Below, piece after piece: positions 1-8,262 of a stretch of 64,000 nucleotides of DNA; the stretch's first letter is position 1; every line of letters begins with the position of its first letter. Source of the DNA: Aporhodopirellula aestuarii (GTDB lineage Bacteria; Planctomycetota; Planctomycetia; Pirellulales; Pirellulaceae). The stretch spans positions 312,476-376,475 of the forward strand of contig NZ_JAMQBK010000039.1 in NCBI RefSeq assembly GCF_023701485.1, written 5' to 3'. The notes under the pieces were generated by a model that made no database searches, was not told where the DNA came from, and saw only the letters and a list, made by a program, of their open reading frames with translations. The position numbers were made by a program, and so were the translations under genes.

Positions 1-392
1 TTAAAACGACCGTTTTTCCCGTTGAGAGCGGCCCGTTCGAACGGCCGGGCAAGGACGCAGAGAATGCCGGAGCGGCAAAAACGGAGGCACCTCCAAATCA
101 AACCTGTTCGGATTCAAAATCTCACGTCACGCCCGCGGCTTCGGCAATTCCGCCGTCTGCTCCACTCAGACTGCCAAACCACGCATCTTCAAAATGCGCC
201 TCCGACGCAGCAGACTGCCGCAACGGCGGTGCGTTTGGGAGGAAGCAACGAGACGGGAGATGTCGTTGCCCGTCGTGTGATGGAAACGAAAAACCCTGCG
301 GTGGTGATCTTCGGTTGAAGAATCACCGCCACAGGGTTGAGGAGTCGTCTTGATAGCGAACGCCGCAAATCCATGGGCGTCTGAGGTGTGTC
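1..392. other. Non-coding left edge
   Basis: I see no convincing gene here. The open frames are short, Arg-rich and overlap the hairpin at 292-338, so they look like chance frames. Near the edge is a perfect 12-base palindrome (33-44, CCGTTCGAACGG) inside a longer GC-rich inverted repeat; it could be a hairpin at the end of a gene lying left of the window. The stretch therefore probably holds the 3' flanks of two transcription units. Confidence 0.5.
283..338 (-). terminator. Rho-independent terminator for the VWA protein gene
   Basis: The arms 292-312 and 317-338 form a long imperfect stem of about 20 pairs around a 4-base loop. Read on the minus strand, the stem is followed by a T-rich tract (TTTCGTTT). 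It lies about 55 bases past the stop of the minus-strand gene ending at 393, the right place and orientation for its terminator. Confidence 0.75.
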
Positions 393-3300
393 TCAGTTGC
401 CGCCACCGCCACCGCCACCACCGGTTTCACCGGTAACGAAGTTGAAGGTCGTCACGTCGCCGATCTGGATGAACTGCGGCGAAGGGCTGATCCGCACGTA
501 ACGGCGGTCCGCAGAGATAATCGCCAACGCGAACAACGAGGCACCTTCAGGGATCGTCGTAATTTCAGGTCGATACCCCACGGCTCCTTGTGGAAAGAAT
601 CCGCGGTTGTTGCCACCTTGAAAACGTGGATCGATTGACGAATCGGACGACCCGGAGTAGCTCAGCGAAGGGTAGTCCCGCAAGAACTCTTGGATGATCT
701 CTCCGTTTGTCACTCCGCCGCCGGCATCCGGACCGGCAAATTGACCGAGGACTTCACGGCCCGCTTTGCGACCGAAGTCTTGCAGGTGGGCGAGCTGAGC
801 TTCGGCGAGCTCTTCTTTTCGCTGGCCCGATTTGACTTCGAAGATCACCAGGGCGTTCTTTTCCATCAGCGGAACTTGCTGGCGGATGAACCTTTGGGTT
901 GGCCGGCCGACATCAGTCAAGATTTCGACGGTCGCTTTACCCGTTGCCACGTTGCCCCAAATGCGTCGCAACATCACGCGGTATTCACCGCTGAAGCCGC
1001 GTGGGCACAAATAGGTTTCACAGACTTGACCGGTCGGGTCATCGCCCGCCCCCGGGAAGGCATCGCCGAGTAGCGTGCCGCCACCAGGACTGGTCGGTGT
1101 TTCCAACGAGCAAACGGTTCCGGCAGGTTCTTCAACGGACAGATCGATGTCGGCGTCGCCGGTCCAGCAAACCCGAACGATCACATCATGCGAAGACGCG
1201 CGACGGAGAGCTTCGCTGAAATGGGCGGCACCTTCGGTGTCTCCTTTTTCGACCAGCTCTTGATGTGTCGCACGCGCCAGCAGTCGGGCCTCTTCAACAA
1301 GCGGCTGCATTTTCTGTTGCCAGGCTTGGCCGAGCACGCCTTCGCAGGCCCATGCCAAATCTTCGGCGTTGCCGAGCCGTTTGGCCAAACGCAGTCCGGT
1401 GACGTACGGTTCACGTCGGTCGGGATCAGCTGCCGACAATTGACGGCACAATTTCATCGCAGCCGCATCGCAGCGGATCGCTTCGAGACGACCGATCACG
1501 TTCAGCACGTCTTCGGGGGTCTCGGCAAAGTCAACTGCCGACAACAACGCGCGTTCGACTTCGGAATCAGGGGCATTGGTCGCGGCAAGCGCGATCGCGT
1601 AAGCCTGATACATCCACGGTTGGATGTGTCCGGCCGATATCGCCCCACCGATCACAGCTCGAATTTCTTCGAACTTCTGACGGGCTTCGGATTCCTTGCC
1701 TGCTTCTTGCAATGACGAAGCCTTGATGTTGAGTTCACCCACCGTCGCTTTGACGCGGCGGTCCAACACGGTGAGTTGCTCTACCGAGTCGATTGCCAGG
1801 CCGGCAAAGTAGTCACGCCATCGATCTTCGAAGGACTCGCCGTCCTTGGCCGTTAAACGGATCGGGCCGTAATCGTTGGGGTCCTGGGAAAGTGCCGGTG
1901 CGGTCGCCGCGGCAGCATCCTTCGTGTGGGAAGGTTGAGCTTGAGGAGCATTCGGTTGGGGCTGACGGGCTTTGTCTTTGAGCGAGATGTCGTCAGGCAC
2001 GACGAACATACCGCCGCCCATACCGCCGCCGCCCATACCGCCACCGCCCATGCCGCCCATTCCGCCGCCCATGCCGCCGCCACCCATGCCGCCGCCCATG
2101 CCGCCACCCATGCCACCGCCCATGCCACCGCCCATGCCGCCACCACCCATGGAGATCACGGGAACGACAAGGTCACCGACCGGATAAACTTTTGTGACGA
2201 GATTGGAATTGGCATCGTCTTCGGTCGTGATGTTGAGCACTTCGTCTTGGATCATGTAGGTGAGTTCCAAGTCACGCAGCATCAGACGCAAGAACGAACG
2301 TAGGGAAACGTTGTCGAGCGAAATGTCGACGGGGGTATCTTCGGTCAGACCGATCGCTTCAATCGCCGTTCGGTTGATTCGAATAGGAATGTCGTGAGCT
2401 TCCGAGAGCACGCGGATCGCTTCGTTGAGTGGCGTCTCAGGGAAACGTTGGGACGTTTCGTCGTCAAGCGACGCTTCGATTCGACGTTCGGTTTCGCTAT
2501 CGCCGACCAACTCGATCGCACCATAACGTTCGATCCGGCGACGGCTGAGGCGTTGCCAAACGTCTGCATCGGGATAAACGATTGGTGGCTCATCGACGAA
2601 TGGGATCGCAGATTTGAGAACCAACGAGAATGCGTCGATAAAGTTACGTTCACGCAGTTCGCGATAACGTCGGTCACGAGCATAGGTTTGCAACCAGAGA
2701 GTTTGGTCGGTCACGTGTCGGCCGAGCACGCTGTCGTCGGTGATCGTATCACCAGCGATGCGAGCGATTTCCAACGAAACGCCGCCGTCAGCCTCGGTGT
2801 ATCGGCCTTCGTCGATCAACGCGTTCATTTGCGCCGACAACGTTTTCAAGCGGGCTTCTCGACGGAATGTTTCGTCGAGCAGTCGTGCCGAAGCGGTGGC
2901 ACCGGCCGAGATCGCTTGCAGGTTGACCTGTTGAGCCAAGAACTCGGCTTCACGTGCCGAGGCGACTTGGATCGACGCACGCACTTCACCGATCAGTTCA
3001 CGACGTAGTTGTGGGTCGATATCGGGCGTCGATTCCACGCGAGCGAGCAGACTCTTCAGACTGCCGGCAACTCCGATGGGGTCCTGGCGAATCAATCGAC
3101 GGGCCTCACGCAATTGAGCTCGCACTTCGGCACGCAAACGGCCTTCGGCACGCGAACGCAAGTTGTCAACGCGGTCCATCAACTCGCCACCCGTTTCTCG
3201 CAGTTCATCGTCGCCGACGGGCATTCCGAATGCACCGCCAGGGGCGAGCATCGACGGTTGCGCGGGTGCCGTGAACGGCTGCGGTGCACCGAAAGGTTCC

Positions 3301-5051
3301 GCGGGGGCTGTGTCGCGGCTTGGTTGTGGATCAACGGTTGGTTCACCGACAGCACCGAATGCATCTCCGGCACCGAACGGATCGTCGGCAACCGAGGGGG
3401 CCGCCGTATTATCGGTCATCGGAGCGGCTGGCTCGGACGAACCGAATGGATCATCGCTAGATGCAGGCGCTTCTGCGGGTGCATCGAATGCGGGCTCATC
3501 GGCCATCGCATCGCCGAATGGATCCTCTGCGTCCGCGGCGGGTTCGGAACCGGCGGCCGGTTCGTCACTGCCGAATGGGTCGTCGTCCATTGCACCCCCG
3601 TCTCCGCCGAAGAGATCGTCGAACGGGTTCTCATCATTCGGGTTTTGAAGGATGAGCGTTTGTTCGGAAGGGTCCGACATCTTCAGGATGGCCTTGGCGC
3701 CTTGGTTGTTCGGGTCATCCCGGAGCGCTTGCTCGGCGACGGCTTTGGCACCGCGTTTGTTGCCTTGCTGCAACGCCATGCTGCTCGCTTCGGTTAACGC
3801 CTCGGCGCGTCGGGCGAGCATTTGCGCCGTCTCACGCAGCATCGGCGATCCGGCGGTGGGAAGCATCAAACCGCGATTGACCGAGTGCTCGGAAATCAAA
3901 CCGGGCAAGAACGCCATGTCAGGATTATTTGCTTCGACTTCCCCATCGAGACCGAGGCTGATCGATCGGCCTGCGACCAAGCCGCGGATCGTCAAAGACA
4001 GTTCTTTGGTGGCCGCGGCCACGCTGCCGATCAGGATCGAATCACGATCCAATCGCAGCGGTGGATAACGGTCGCCATGTACCCAAGTCACCGAATCGGT
4101 GTCGGAATCGGCAGATGTGATTTCGTCGATCCAAATTGGGCTCATCAAAGCCGAATCGGCCACACCGCGAGCGATCACCGCTGGACCACCGACGGCAGGA
4201 TCGTCACCGACAACGCCGAGGACGCCACCGGTTTGGTTTGCCAGAATCGCAATCGTTTCGAGGTTCTTGGTTGGTCCGATGGCGATCGAGTGAACGCTGA
4301 TCCGGTCGGCCCGCAACGCATCGATCAATCGCTCGAAGCGAGCCGCGTTTTGAGTCGCATCGAGTGATGTCCCGTCACCGATGTAAACGATCGAGCGTGA
4401 ATGGCTCTTGTCTTGTGCCGATAGTGGTGCTCGCACGTTGTCGAGAATCTTGACGAGGTTGGTGTTTCCCAATGGCAAACGCCGATCGAGTTGACGAACC
4501 GCTGTGATGACCTCGGGGGCAAGTGCCGTGGTGAATTGGTTCGTCAGGGCGAGCGAATCGACGTCAGCGGCGAACAGTTGCACGTGCGTGTTCTCACCGT
4601 CGAGGCGACGCAACAACATTTTCACTGCGGTCATCGCGTCGGTGCGGAACGCACCCACCTGGCTCGCCGATGTGTCCACCACCACGACCACGTCGGACGG
4701 CTGGTTCGTCACGGCAGCCAAGATGGCATCATCGGCTCCGGGCTGGACCGAAATTGCAATCGCCGGTGCTTCTTGCTTGCCGGTGTAGCTGACGATCCGT
4801 GCCGAGGTTGCCCCCGACAAGACGGCGTCTGAAGACGCGGCCGGTTGGTCGCCCGCTAACGCTGAGGGGCCACTGATGGCGACCGCGGAAACCGCGAACG
4901 TCAGGCAGGCCATCAGTAAAGACGAGGATTTTGCAAATTGCCAACGCTTACGCTGGTAAGGAATGTCAGGGAGGGCCGGTACGGCACGTAGCGTCATCAT
5001 CGGTGGCTCGAGATGGGGAAGAGAAGTGAGGCGATACGCTCGCGATTTCAT
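393..5051 (-). CDS. Large secreted VWA-domain protein with secretin-N-like domain and Gly-Met repeats
   Basis: A 1552-residue exported protein of unknown exact role. ATG at 5051 is preferred over the in-frame GTG at 5060; the signal sequence is at about residues 42-67, so the true start could be one of the Met codons near residue 18. A VWA domain (about 118-300) carries the MIDAS motif DTSAS (126-130). Next come a low-complexity Asp/Pro/Ala region with repeated DDPFG units (about 470-620), a long helical stretch, a segment resembling the STN/secretin N-domain fold (about 860-960), a tract of Met-Gly repeats, then a helical-repeat region and a C-terminal domain with an ADIDLSVEEP motif resembling DUF2135-type domains. 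The protein ends in a poly-Gly run. VWA/STN proteins of this kind are common in planctomycetes; a role in surface adhesion or assembly is inference only. Confidence 0.88.
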   Translation of the reverse strand: MKSRAYRLTSLPHLEPPMMTLRAVPALPDIPYQRKRWQFAKSSSLLMACLTFAVSAVAISGPSALAGDQPAASSDAVLSGATSARIVSYTGKQEAPAIAISVQPGADDAILAAVTNQPSDVVVVVDTSASQVGAFRTDAMTAVKMLLRRLDGENTHVQLFAADVDSLALTNQFTTALAPEVITAVRQLDRRLPLGNTNLVKILDNVRAPLSAQDKSHSRSIVYIGDGTSLDATQNAARFERLIDALRADRISVHSIAIGPTKNLETIAILANQTGGVLGVVGDDPAVGGPAVIARGVADSALMSPIWIDEITSADSDTDSVTWVHGDRYPPLRLDRDSILIGSVAAATKELSLTIRGLVAGRSISLGLDGEVEANNPDMAFLPGLISEHSVNRGLMLPTAGSPMLRETAQMLARRAEALTEASSMALQQGNKRGAKAVAEQALRDDPNNQGAKAILKMSDPSEQTLILQNPNDENPFDDLFGGDGGAMDDDPFGSDEPAAGSEPAADAEDPFGDAMADEPAFDAPAEAPASSDDPFGSSEPAAPMTDNTAAPSVADDPFGAGDAFGAVGEPTVDPQPSRDTAPAEPFGAPQPFTAPAQPSMLAPGGAFGMPVGDDELRETGGELMDRVDNLRSRAEGRLRAEVRAQLREARRLIRQDPIGVAGSLKSLLARVESTPDIDPQLRRELIGEVRASIQVASAREAEFLAQQVNLQAISAGATASARLLDETFRREARLKTLSAQMNALIDEGRYTEADGGVSLEIARIAGDTITDDSVLGRHVTDQTLWLQTYARDRRYRELRERNFIDAFSLVLKSAIPFVDEPPIVYPDADVWQRLSRRRIERYGAIELVGDSETERRIEASLDDETSQRFPETPLNEAIRVLSEAHDIPIRINRTAIEAIGLTEDTPVDISLDNVSLRSFLRLMLRDLELTYMIQDEVLNITTEDDANSNLVTKVYPVGDLVVPVISMGGGGMGGGMGGGMGGGMGGGMGGGGMGGGMGGMGGGGMGGGGMGGGMFVVPDDISLKDKARQPQPNAPQAQPSHTKDAAAATAPALSQDPNDYGPIRLTAKDGESFEDRWRDYFAGLAIDSVEQLTVLDRRVKATVGELNIKASSLQEAGKESEARQKFEEIRAVIGGAISAGHIQPWMYQAYAIALAATNAPDSEVERALLSAVDFAETPEDVLNVIGRLEAIRCDAAAMKLCRQLSAADPDRREPYVTGLRLAKRLGNAEDLAWACEGVLGQAWQQKMQPLVEEARLLARATHQELVEKGDTEGAAHFSEALRRASSHDVIVRVCWTGDADIDLSVEEPAGTVCSLETPTSPGGGTLLGDAFPGAGDDPTGQVCETYLCPRGFSGEYRVMLRRIWGNVATGKATVEILTDVGRPTQRFIRQQVPLMEKNALVIFEVKSGQRKEELAEAQLAHLQDFGRKAGREVLGQFAGPDAGGGVTNGEIIQEFLRDYPSLSYSGSSDSSIDPRFQGGNNRGFFPQGAVGYRPEITTIPEGASLFALAIISADRRYVRISPSPQFIQIGDVTTFNFVTGETGGGGGGGGN
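2008..2152. repeat. Tandem Gly-Met codon repeat
   Basis: About 145 bases of CAT/ACC/GCC-type units on the plus strand encode, on the minus strand, repeats of Met followed by three or four Gly within the VWA protein. The unit length varies (MGGG, MGGGG, MGG), as expected of a slippage-prone tract. Frames on the plus strand across it give MPPP repeats and are artefacts. Confidence 0.9.
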
Positions 5052-5212
5052 GCGAATCACTCGTAAGTTGGGACAAGGTGTGACGAGAAAGCGTGCGGAA
5101 TGGATTCAGTTTATTTGTCGAAAACTGAGATTCCACGAAAAAACCCCCGTTCCAGGCGAGCGAGGGCAGAATTGGGTTCCGGTTGTAGGGTGTAGCATTT
5201 TGCAACAGGTGC

Positions 5213-5239
5213 TTCAAAATACTACAGCGTTCCGCTGCA
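5213..5239 (-). terminator. Weak terminator candidate after the GYF-like gene
   Basis: Bases 5223-5229 and 5233-5239 pair over seven positions (one G-T) around a 3-base loop. On the minus strand the stem is followed by GTATTTTG. It sits about 60 bases past the stop at 5302. The stem is short, so this is tentative. Confidence 0.3.
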
Positions 5240-5301
5240 CTCGCTCGCTGAGAGCTTTCAAAGTGTAGATAACGCTATTTCAGTGCCAAACGGCGATCGA
5301 T

Positions 5302-5532
5302 TCAGGTCACTTTGTCTTGTGCGTTCGGGTTCGCCTCCAGCCAACGAGCCATCGCGGGCCCGACAGTGCTCATCGGGACCCACCGTTGACGAGTCTTGTG
5401 GCTCTGCACCAACGTCTCTGGTTGAATCTTCCCTGCGTCAATCCGCTGGAGTAGGTCCTGCTCGCTAATGGGGCCCACCCGCTTCGCTTTGTGGAACCAG
5501 CCACTGCTCATGTAGAACCAGTCTGCGCTCAT
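5302..5532 (-). CDS. Small GYF-like (DUF4339-type) domain protein
   Basis: A 76-residue protein starting at the ATG at 5532; a longer frame to 5649 has no protein-like character. The pattern W-F-Y near the start, then a G-P-I-S/L-x-x-L-L stretch and a conserved Trp (RWVPMS), matches the small GYF_2/DUF4339 fold, which binds proline-rich peptides or acts as an accessory domain in many planctomycete proteins. Here it stands alone with no membrane segment. Upstream of the ATG there is only a distant GGAG. Its partner is unknown. Confidence 0.65.
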   Translation of the reverse strand: MSADWFYMSSGWFHKAKRVGPISEQDLLQRIDAGKIQPETLVQSHKTRQRWVPMSTVGPAMARWLEANPNAQDKVT

Positions 5533-6405
5533 GGTTGGAAAACTCCATCGGTTACGGCCGTGGTAGCAACGATGCCCGCTCGGTTGGCATCGATCGTTGG
5601 ACGGAAAATTTGGAGCCATGCGTTTACTTTTTTGAAAGTAGTATTTCATGACACCAAACGATGGTAGCGTAAGACAGGCCCCCGTTGCAAGGAAATATGG
5701 TGGCTTTCGTCATCAATCTGAAGGCTGGAAACCCGTTTCTTTCGATGTGGTGGCCTGCCCATAGTACCCCTCTTTTGGTGACGGTTGTTCACCTGCTCTT
5801 GATCCGCAAATAGGAAATGCCAAAGGGTACAAATGTAGACGGTAGGGCTGCGTCTCAACTGAAGCTCGAAGGACGTTGACGCACACGATCAGGCAAATCC
5901 GGATTTTTACAGGTGTTTACGTTCTGACTTGCCGCTGTCGCCCGCCTGGAAGGGGGTGAGCGATGGATCAGCCGACGCTGCGACCCTCGGGGCGGTTTGT
6001 TGTCCCCCGGATGGCGGTGTCGGCGGTCGCGTGTGGCGATCATTTTGTCGACGATCGGGGAAGCGGAGCGTCGTGGGGCACCCCGATTAAACCCCGTCCG
6101 GGCCACCGATCACCGTCTGTCTCGCCCCCCCACCCATGCCAAGCCGGGGGGTTGGGTTTCTTCGTTGATCTTTTTGCAGATGTCAGGACCCTCGCGTCCA
6201 CATCGCATTTCTGTGCCGGAAAATGGAGATTCCGTCGGCTCAGATGCAGATTTTGACCTAGGTTTGCCAATGAACGGTTTGCTGGCGCGGTGGGCCGGTC
6301 GCGTATTAGATTGCGACCGTCAGTTGAGCAAGCCATTGTCCCCGCCACGCAGCGCTCGTTCGTTTCGAGGAAACGGACTCTCGCTACAGACAAGGATCCT
6401 TGCTT
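5533..6405. other. Intergenic region without a convincing gene
   Basis: About 870 bases separate the minus-strand GYF-like gene from the plus-strand small gene at 6406, so the region should hold two divergent promoters. Frames inside it (for example 5855-6106 and 6040-6489 on the minus strand, 5997-6431 on the plus strand) are rich in Arg, Pro and Ser and overlap each other on both strands, which suggests non-coding DNA. A GC-rich inverted repeat at about 6125-6156 (C7 ... G6) followed by TTTCTTCG...TTTTT could end an unidentified plus-strand transcript. Confidence 0.45.
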
Positions 6406-6804
6406 ATGACACTCTCTCCGGCTTTTTCTGATTTCCCTGGTTCTTCCGACTGCAGTAGTGGTCTGAGTTCGGGATCGAGTATTGCACACGATCGCGCCAC
6501 CGCATCATCCATGGGTTTGCTTCCTACGATCCCCGAGTCGACAAATTCAACTCAGCCGTCGTCTGAGCCGGGGCCCCTGCGGGACCGCCGCAGTTCTGGT
6601 CGATCGGGGGCGGCGGGACGTGCAGGCGTCGAACGTCGCCAATTCGGGAGCAGCCATTCAGGGTTGTCCGCCGAGGGACGTGACCTCGCATCTGCGATTG
6701 ATGCCTACAAGCTAAAACATCACCGTCGCTACATTACCTGTGACGAAATGTTGGTTGTCTTGCGGTCGCTCGGATATGAGAAATCGTCGGCCGTGAGCGA
6801 TTAG
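6406..6804 (+). CDS. Small planctomycete protein with conserved C-terminal motif
   Basis: A 132-residue protein. ATG at 6406 is chosen because AAGGA lies nine bases upstream. The first 85 residues are Ser/Gly/Arg-rich and probably disordered. The last 45 are compact and protein-like, with an AIDAYKLKHHRRYITCDEM stretch and a final LVVLRSLGYEK. Small proteins with this kind of tail recur in planctomycete genomes as hypothetical proteins; the tail has the look of a short helical DNA- or protein-binding element, but no function is known to me. Confidence 0.62.
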   Translation: MTLSPAFSDFPGSSDCSSGLSSGSSIAHDRATASSMGLLPTIPESTNSTQPSSEPGPLRDRRSSGRSGAAGRAGVERRQFGSSHSGLSAEGRDLASAIDAYKLKHHRRYITCDEMLVVLRSLGYEKSSAVSD

Positions 6805-6829
6805 CAGCGAGTGACTGTCGGAGTGGTCC

Positions 6830-7741
6830 TTAGCGCACGACGGTTTCGGGATCCGGATCGATCTCATTGGCGATCATCGGTGGCAAGTCGTCGCCAGGAA
6901 CTAAACCTGTTCCCGGAAGCATCCCACGTCCCATGCCATCGGACCCGGAGTCGAGTACCGGCCAACCCTCATCGAAGCGTGTTTCCGCGGTGTAATCCAC
7001 CGGGGGACGGTCGAACGATTTCGGCGGTGAACCGGTATGCGATCTTCCGAATTTGAGCAGTTTGCTGCCTGCCAAACGTGTTTCCGATCGAATGGAACCG
7101 GCTTGGAATGGCCCGATTCCCATGACCCACGTGTCGCGTGCGGTGGAGCGTGATTGACTGATTCCCGATTGCCAAATCGCTTGGCGGGTCTCGCGGTCGT
7201 AGGCGAACGCGGCGATCTTGGCGGCTCCCTCGCGGGCGTCTCGTCGGGCGAGCGCGATTTCAGGAACCTGAGTGATCGTGGGCGAGCTTGGTATCAACGA
7301 CGCTGCCGAACCGATCGAATTGTTTTCTGGGATACCGAATGTCACGCGGTGGTCGTCTGCGCCGAGCGTTCCGATTCGGGCTTCGATCACGATGTCGGCG
7401 TCTTTGACGCTGTCTTGAATCAAACATCCCGCCGCCATGATCTGCTGGCGTAGCGCGCTGGTGACATAGTCTGCGTTGACGAACGAGTCGCTTTTGACAG
7501 AGCGTAGGTAACTCGTGTCGAGAAAAACCTTCTCCCCGCCGAGGGGCCGAAAGTCGATGGTGGAAACACTGCGGTCAACGGCGTCGGACAGAAGCAATTG
7601 TTCGGTGGCTTGGTGGTCGCGGGTGGTTCCGCAGCCGATAACCAAAGCGAGCAAGGCATGCCACAGCACCCGTTGAAACCCGTTGCCACGGGCTCGCCCG
7701 GTGGGAGAGGCACTCGGTTGTGAAAGAGAATACGAACGCAC
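6830..7741 (-). CDS. Putative lipoprotein of unknown function (DUF6655-like)
   Basis: The start is uncertain. GTG at 7741 gives a 303-residue protein with an N-terminal signal whose hydrophobic core ends in a lipobox VIGC at Cys37; everything upstream in the same frame is Arg/Ser-rich and not protein-like. The mature part begins GTTRDHQATEQLLLSDAVD and contains an LDTSYL motif and a region about assigning surface or multi-subunit assembly (ADIVIEARIGTLG), reminiscent of lipoproteins annotated as DUF6655 in planctomycetes (from memory, low certainty). The C-terminal 90 residues are Pro/Gly-rich. It faces the convergent gene at 6406 with 25 bases between. Confidence 0.68.
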   Translation of the reverse strand: MRSYSLSQPSASPTGRARGNGFQRVLWHALLALVIGCGTTRDHQATEQLLLSDAVDRSVSTIDFRPLGGEKVFLDTSYLRSVKSDSFVNADYVTSALRQQIMAAGCLIQDSVKDADIVIEARIGTLGADDHRVTFGIPENNSIGSAASLIPSSPTITQVPEIALARRDAREGAAKIAAFAYDRETRQAIWQSGISQSRSTARDTWVMGIGPFQAGSIRSETRLAGSKLLKFGRSHTGSPPKSFDRPPVDYTAETRFDEGWPVLDSGSDGMGRGMLPGTGLVPGDDLPPMIANEIDPDPETVVR

Positions 7742-8152
7742 GGGTAGTATCGTGAACGCCAGCGGTTCTATGGAAAGGCAGGATGTGAGGCAGGCGACCG
7801 GGACCTGGCGAGTGAGGCTCTTTGAAGAGCGAAACTTCGCGCGGCGGCGTGGTCGGTTGGAACGAATCTCAACGAGACGGTGAATACCAAACCGTCGCCT
7901 GTGGCGACAAGACGGGTCGATAAACGACCATGTCTCCGCATTCTGCCACGGCTGCGTGGTTTGCCTGGCTTGCCGGCGTGTCGCTGCGCGGCTCGACTCT
8001 CGAGCGGATTGTGAGTTGCCGACCTGAGCGAACGATCGTATATTTGCGAGCGAGTTTCCCGCTGAGATGTGCAAATGAATGCGCTGACGAGGCTGGGCGG
8101 CGCCTCCCGTGTGTTTCGATGATGAGATAGGCGGTTGGCAATCGCGTTTCGC

Positions 8153-8174
8153 ACCCACAACCGTTGTTGTGGGT
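8153..8174 (+). promoter_or_regulatory. Stem-loop in the leader of the CsrA-receiver gene
   Basis: ACCCACAAC (8153-8161) and GTTGTGGGT (8166-8174) form a perfect nine-base-pair stem with a CGTT loop, about 90 bases before the ATG. There is no T-run after it, so it is not an obvious terminator. Whether it lies in the transcript depends on the unmapped start site. Confidence 0.4.
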
Positions 8175-8201
8175 TGTCGATAAGCGTGCATTTTAAGTTC
8201 T

Positions 8202-8253
8202 ACCGGTATCTCCGGTGGCGCTGTCCGTCGTTCACATCGTTTAGGCAGGGAGG
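8202..8253 (+). promoter_or_regulatory. Short stem-loop and Shine-Dalgarno overlapping a CsrA-type binding motif
   Basis: ACCGG (8202-8206) and CCGGT (8212-8216) form a small hairpin. The strong Shine-Dalgarno GGGAGG (8248-8253), nine bases before the ATG, is part of CAGGGAGG, which contains A-N-GGA, the core recognised by CsrA family proteins. Binding there would block ribosome entry on the fusion's own mRNA. The motif is short, so chance occurrence is possible. Confidence 0.35.
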
Positions 8254-8262
8254 CTTTCGGTA

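Larger units (their letters stand above)
7742..8262. other. Divergent intergenic region and long leader of the CsrA-receiver gene
   Basis: About 520 bases lie between the lipoprotein (minus) and the CsrA fusion (plus). The only open frames are shadows. It must contain the promoters of both genes. Two stem-loops lie in its right half (8153-8174 and 8202-8216) and a GGGAGG Shine-Dalgarno lies at 8248-8253, so the CsrA fusion may have a structured leader. Confidence 0.5.

Noticed and set aside
33-44. Palindrome CCGTTCGAACGG, at first sight like a tRNA T-loop
   Set aside because: No acceptor, D or anticodon stem can be drawn around it; it is a simple palindrome near the edge.
22-318. Arg-rich 98-residue frame at the left edge
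   Set aside because: It runs through the long terminator hairpin at 292-338 and has no protein-like composition or start signal.
1972-2187. MPPP-repeat frame on the plus strand (and an Ala-Trp repeat frame at 1853-2146 on the minus strand)
   Set aside because: Both are other-frame readings of the Met-Gly codon repeat inside the VWA gene.
6040-6489. 149-residue frame on the minus strand across the start of the small gene at 6406
   Set aside because: Arg/Pro/Thr-rich without hydrophobic core, overlaps the better supported gene on the other strand.
7742-8191. N-terminal 150 codons in frame with the lipoprotein gene
   Set aside because: Composition is Arg/Ser/Gln-rich, and the lipoprotein signal starts only at the GTG at 7741.
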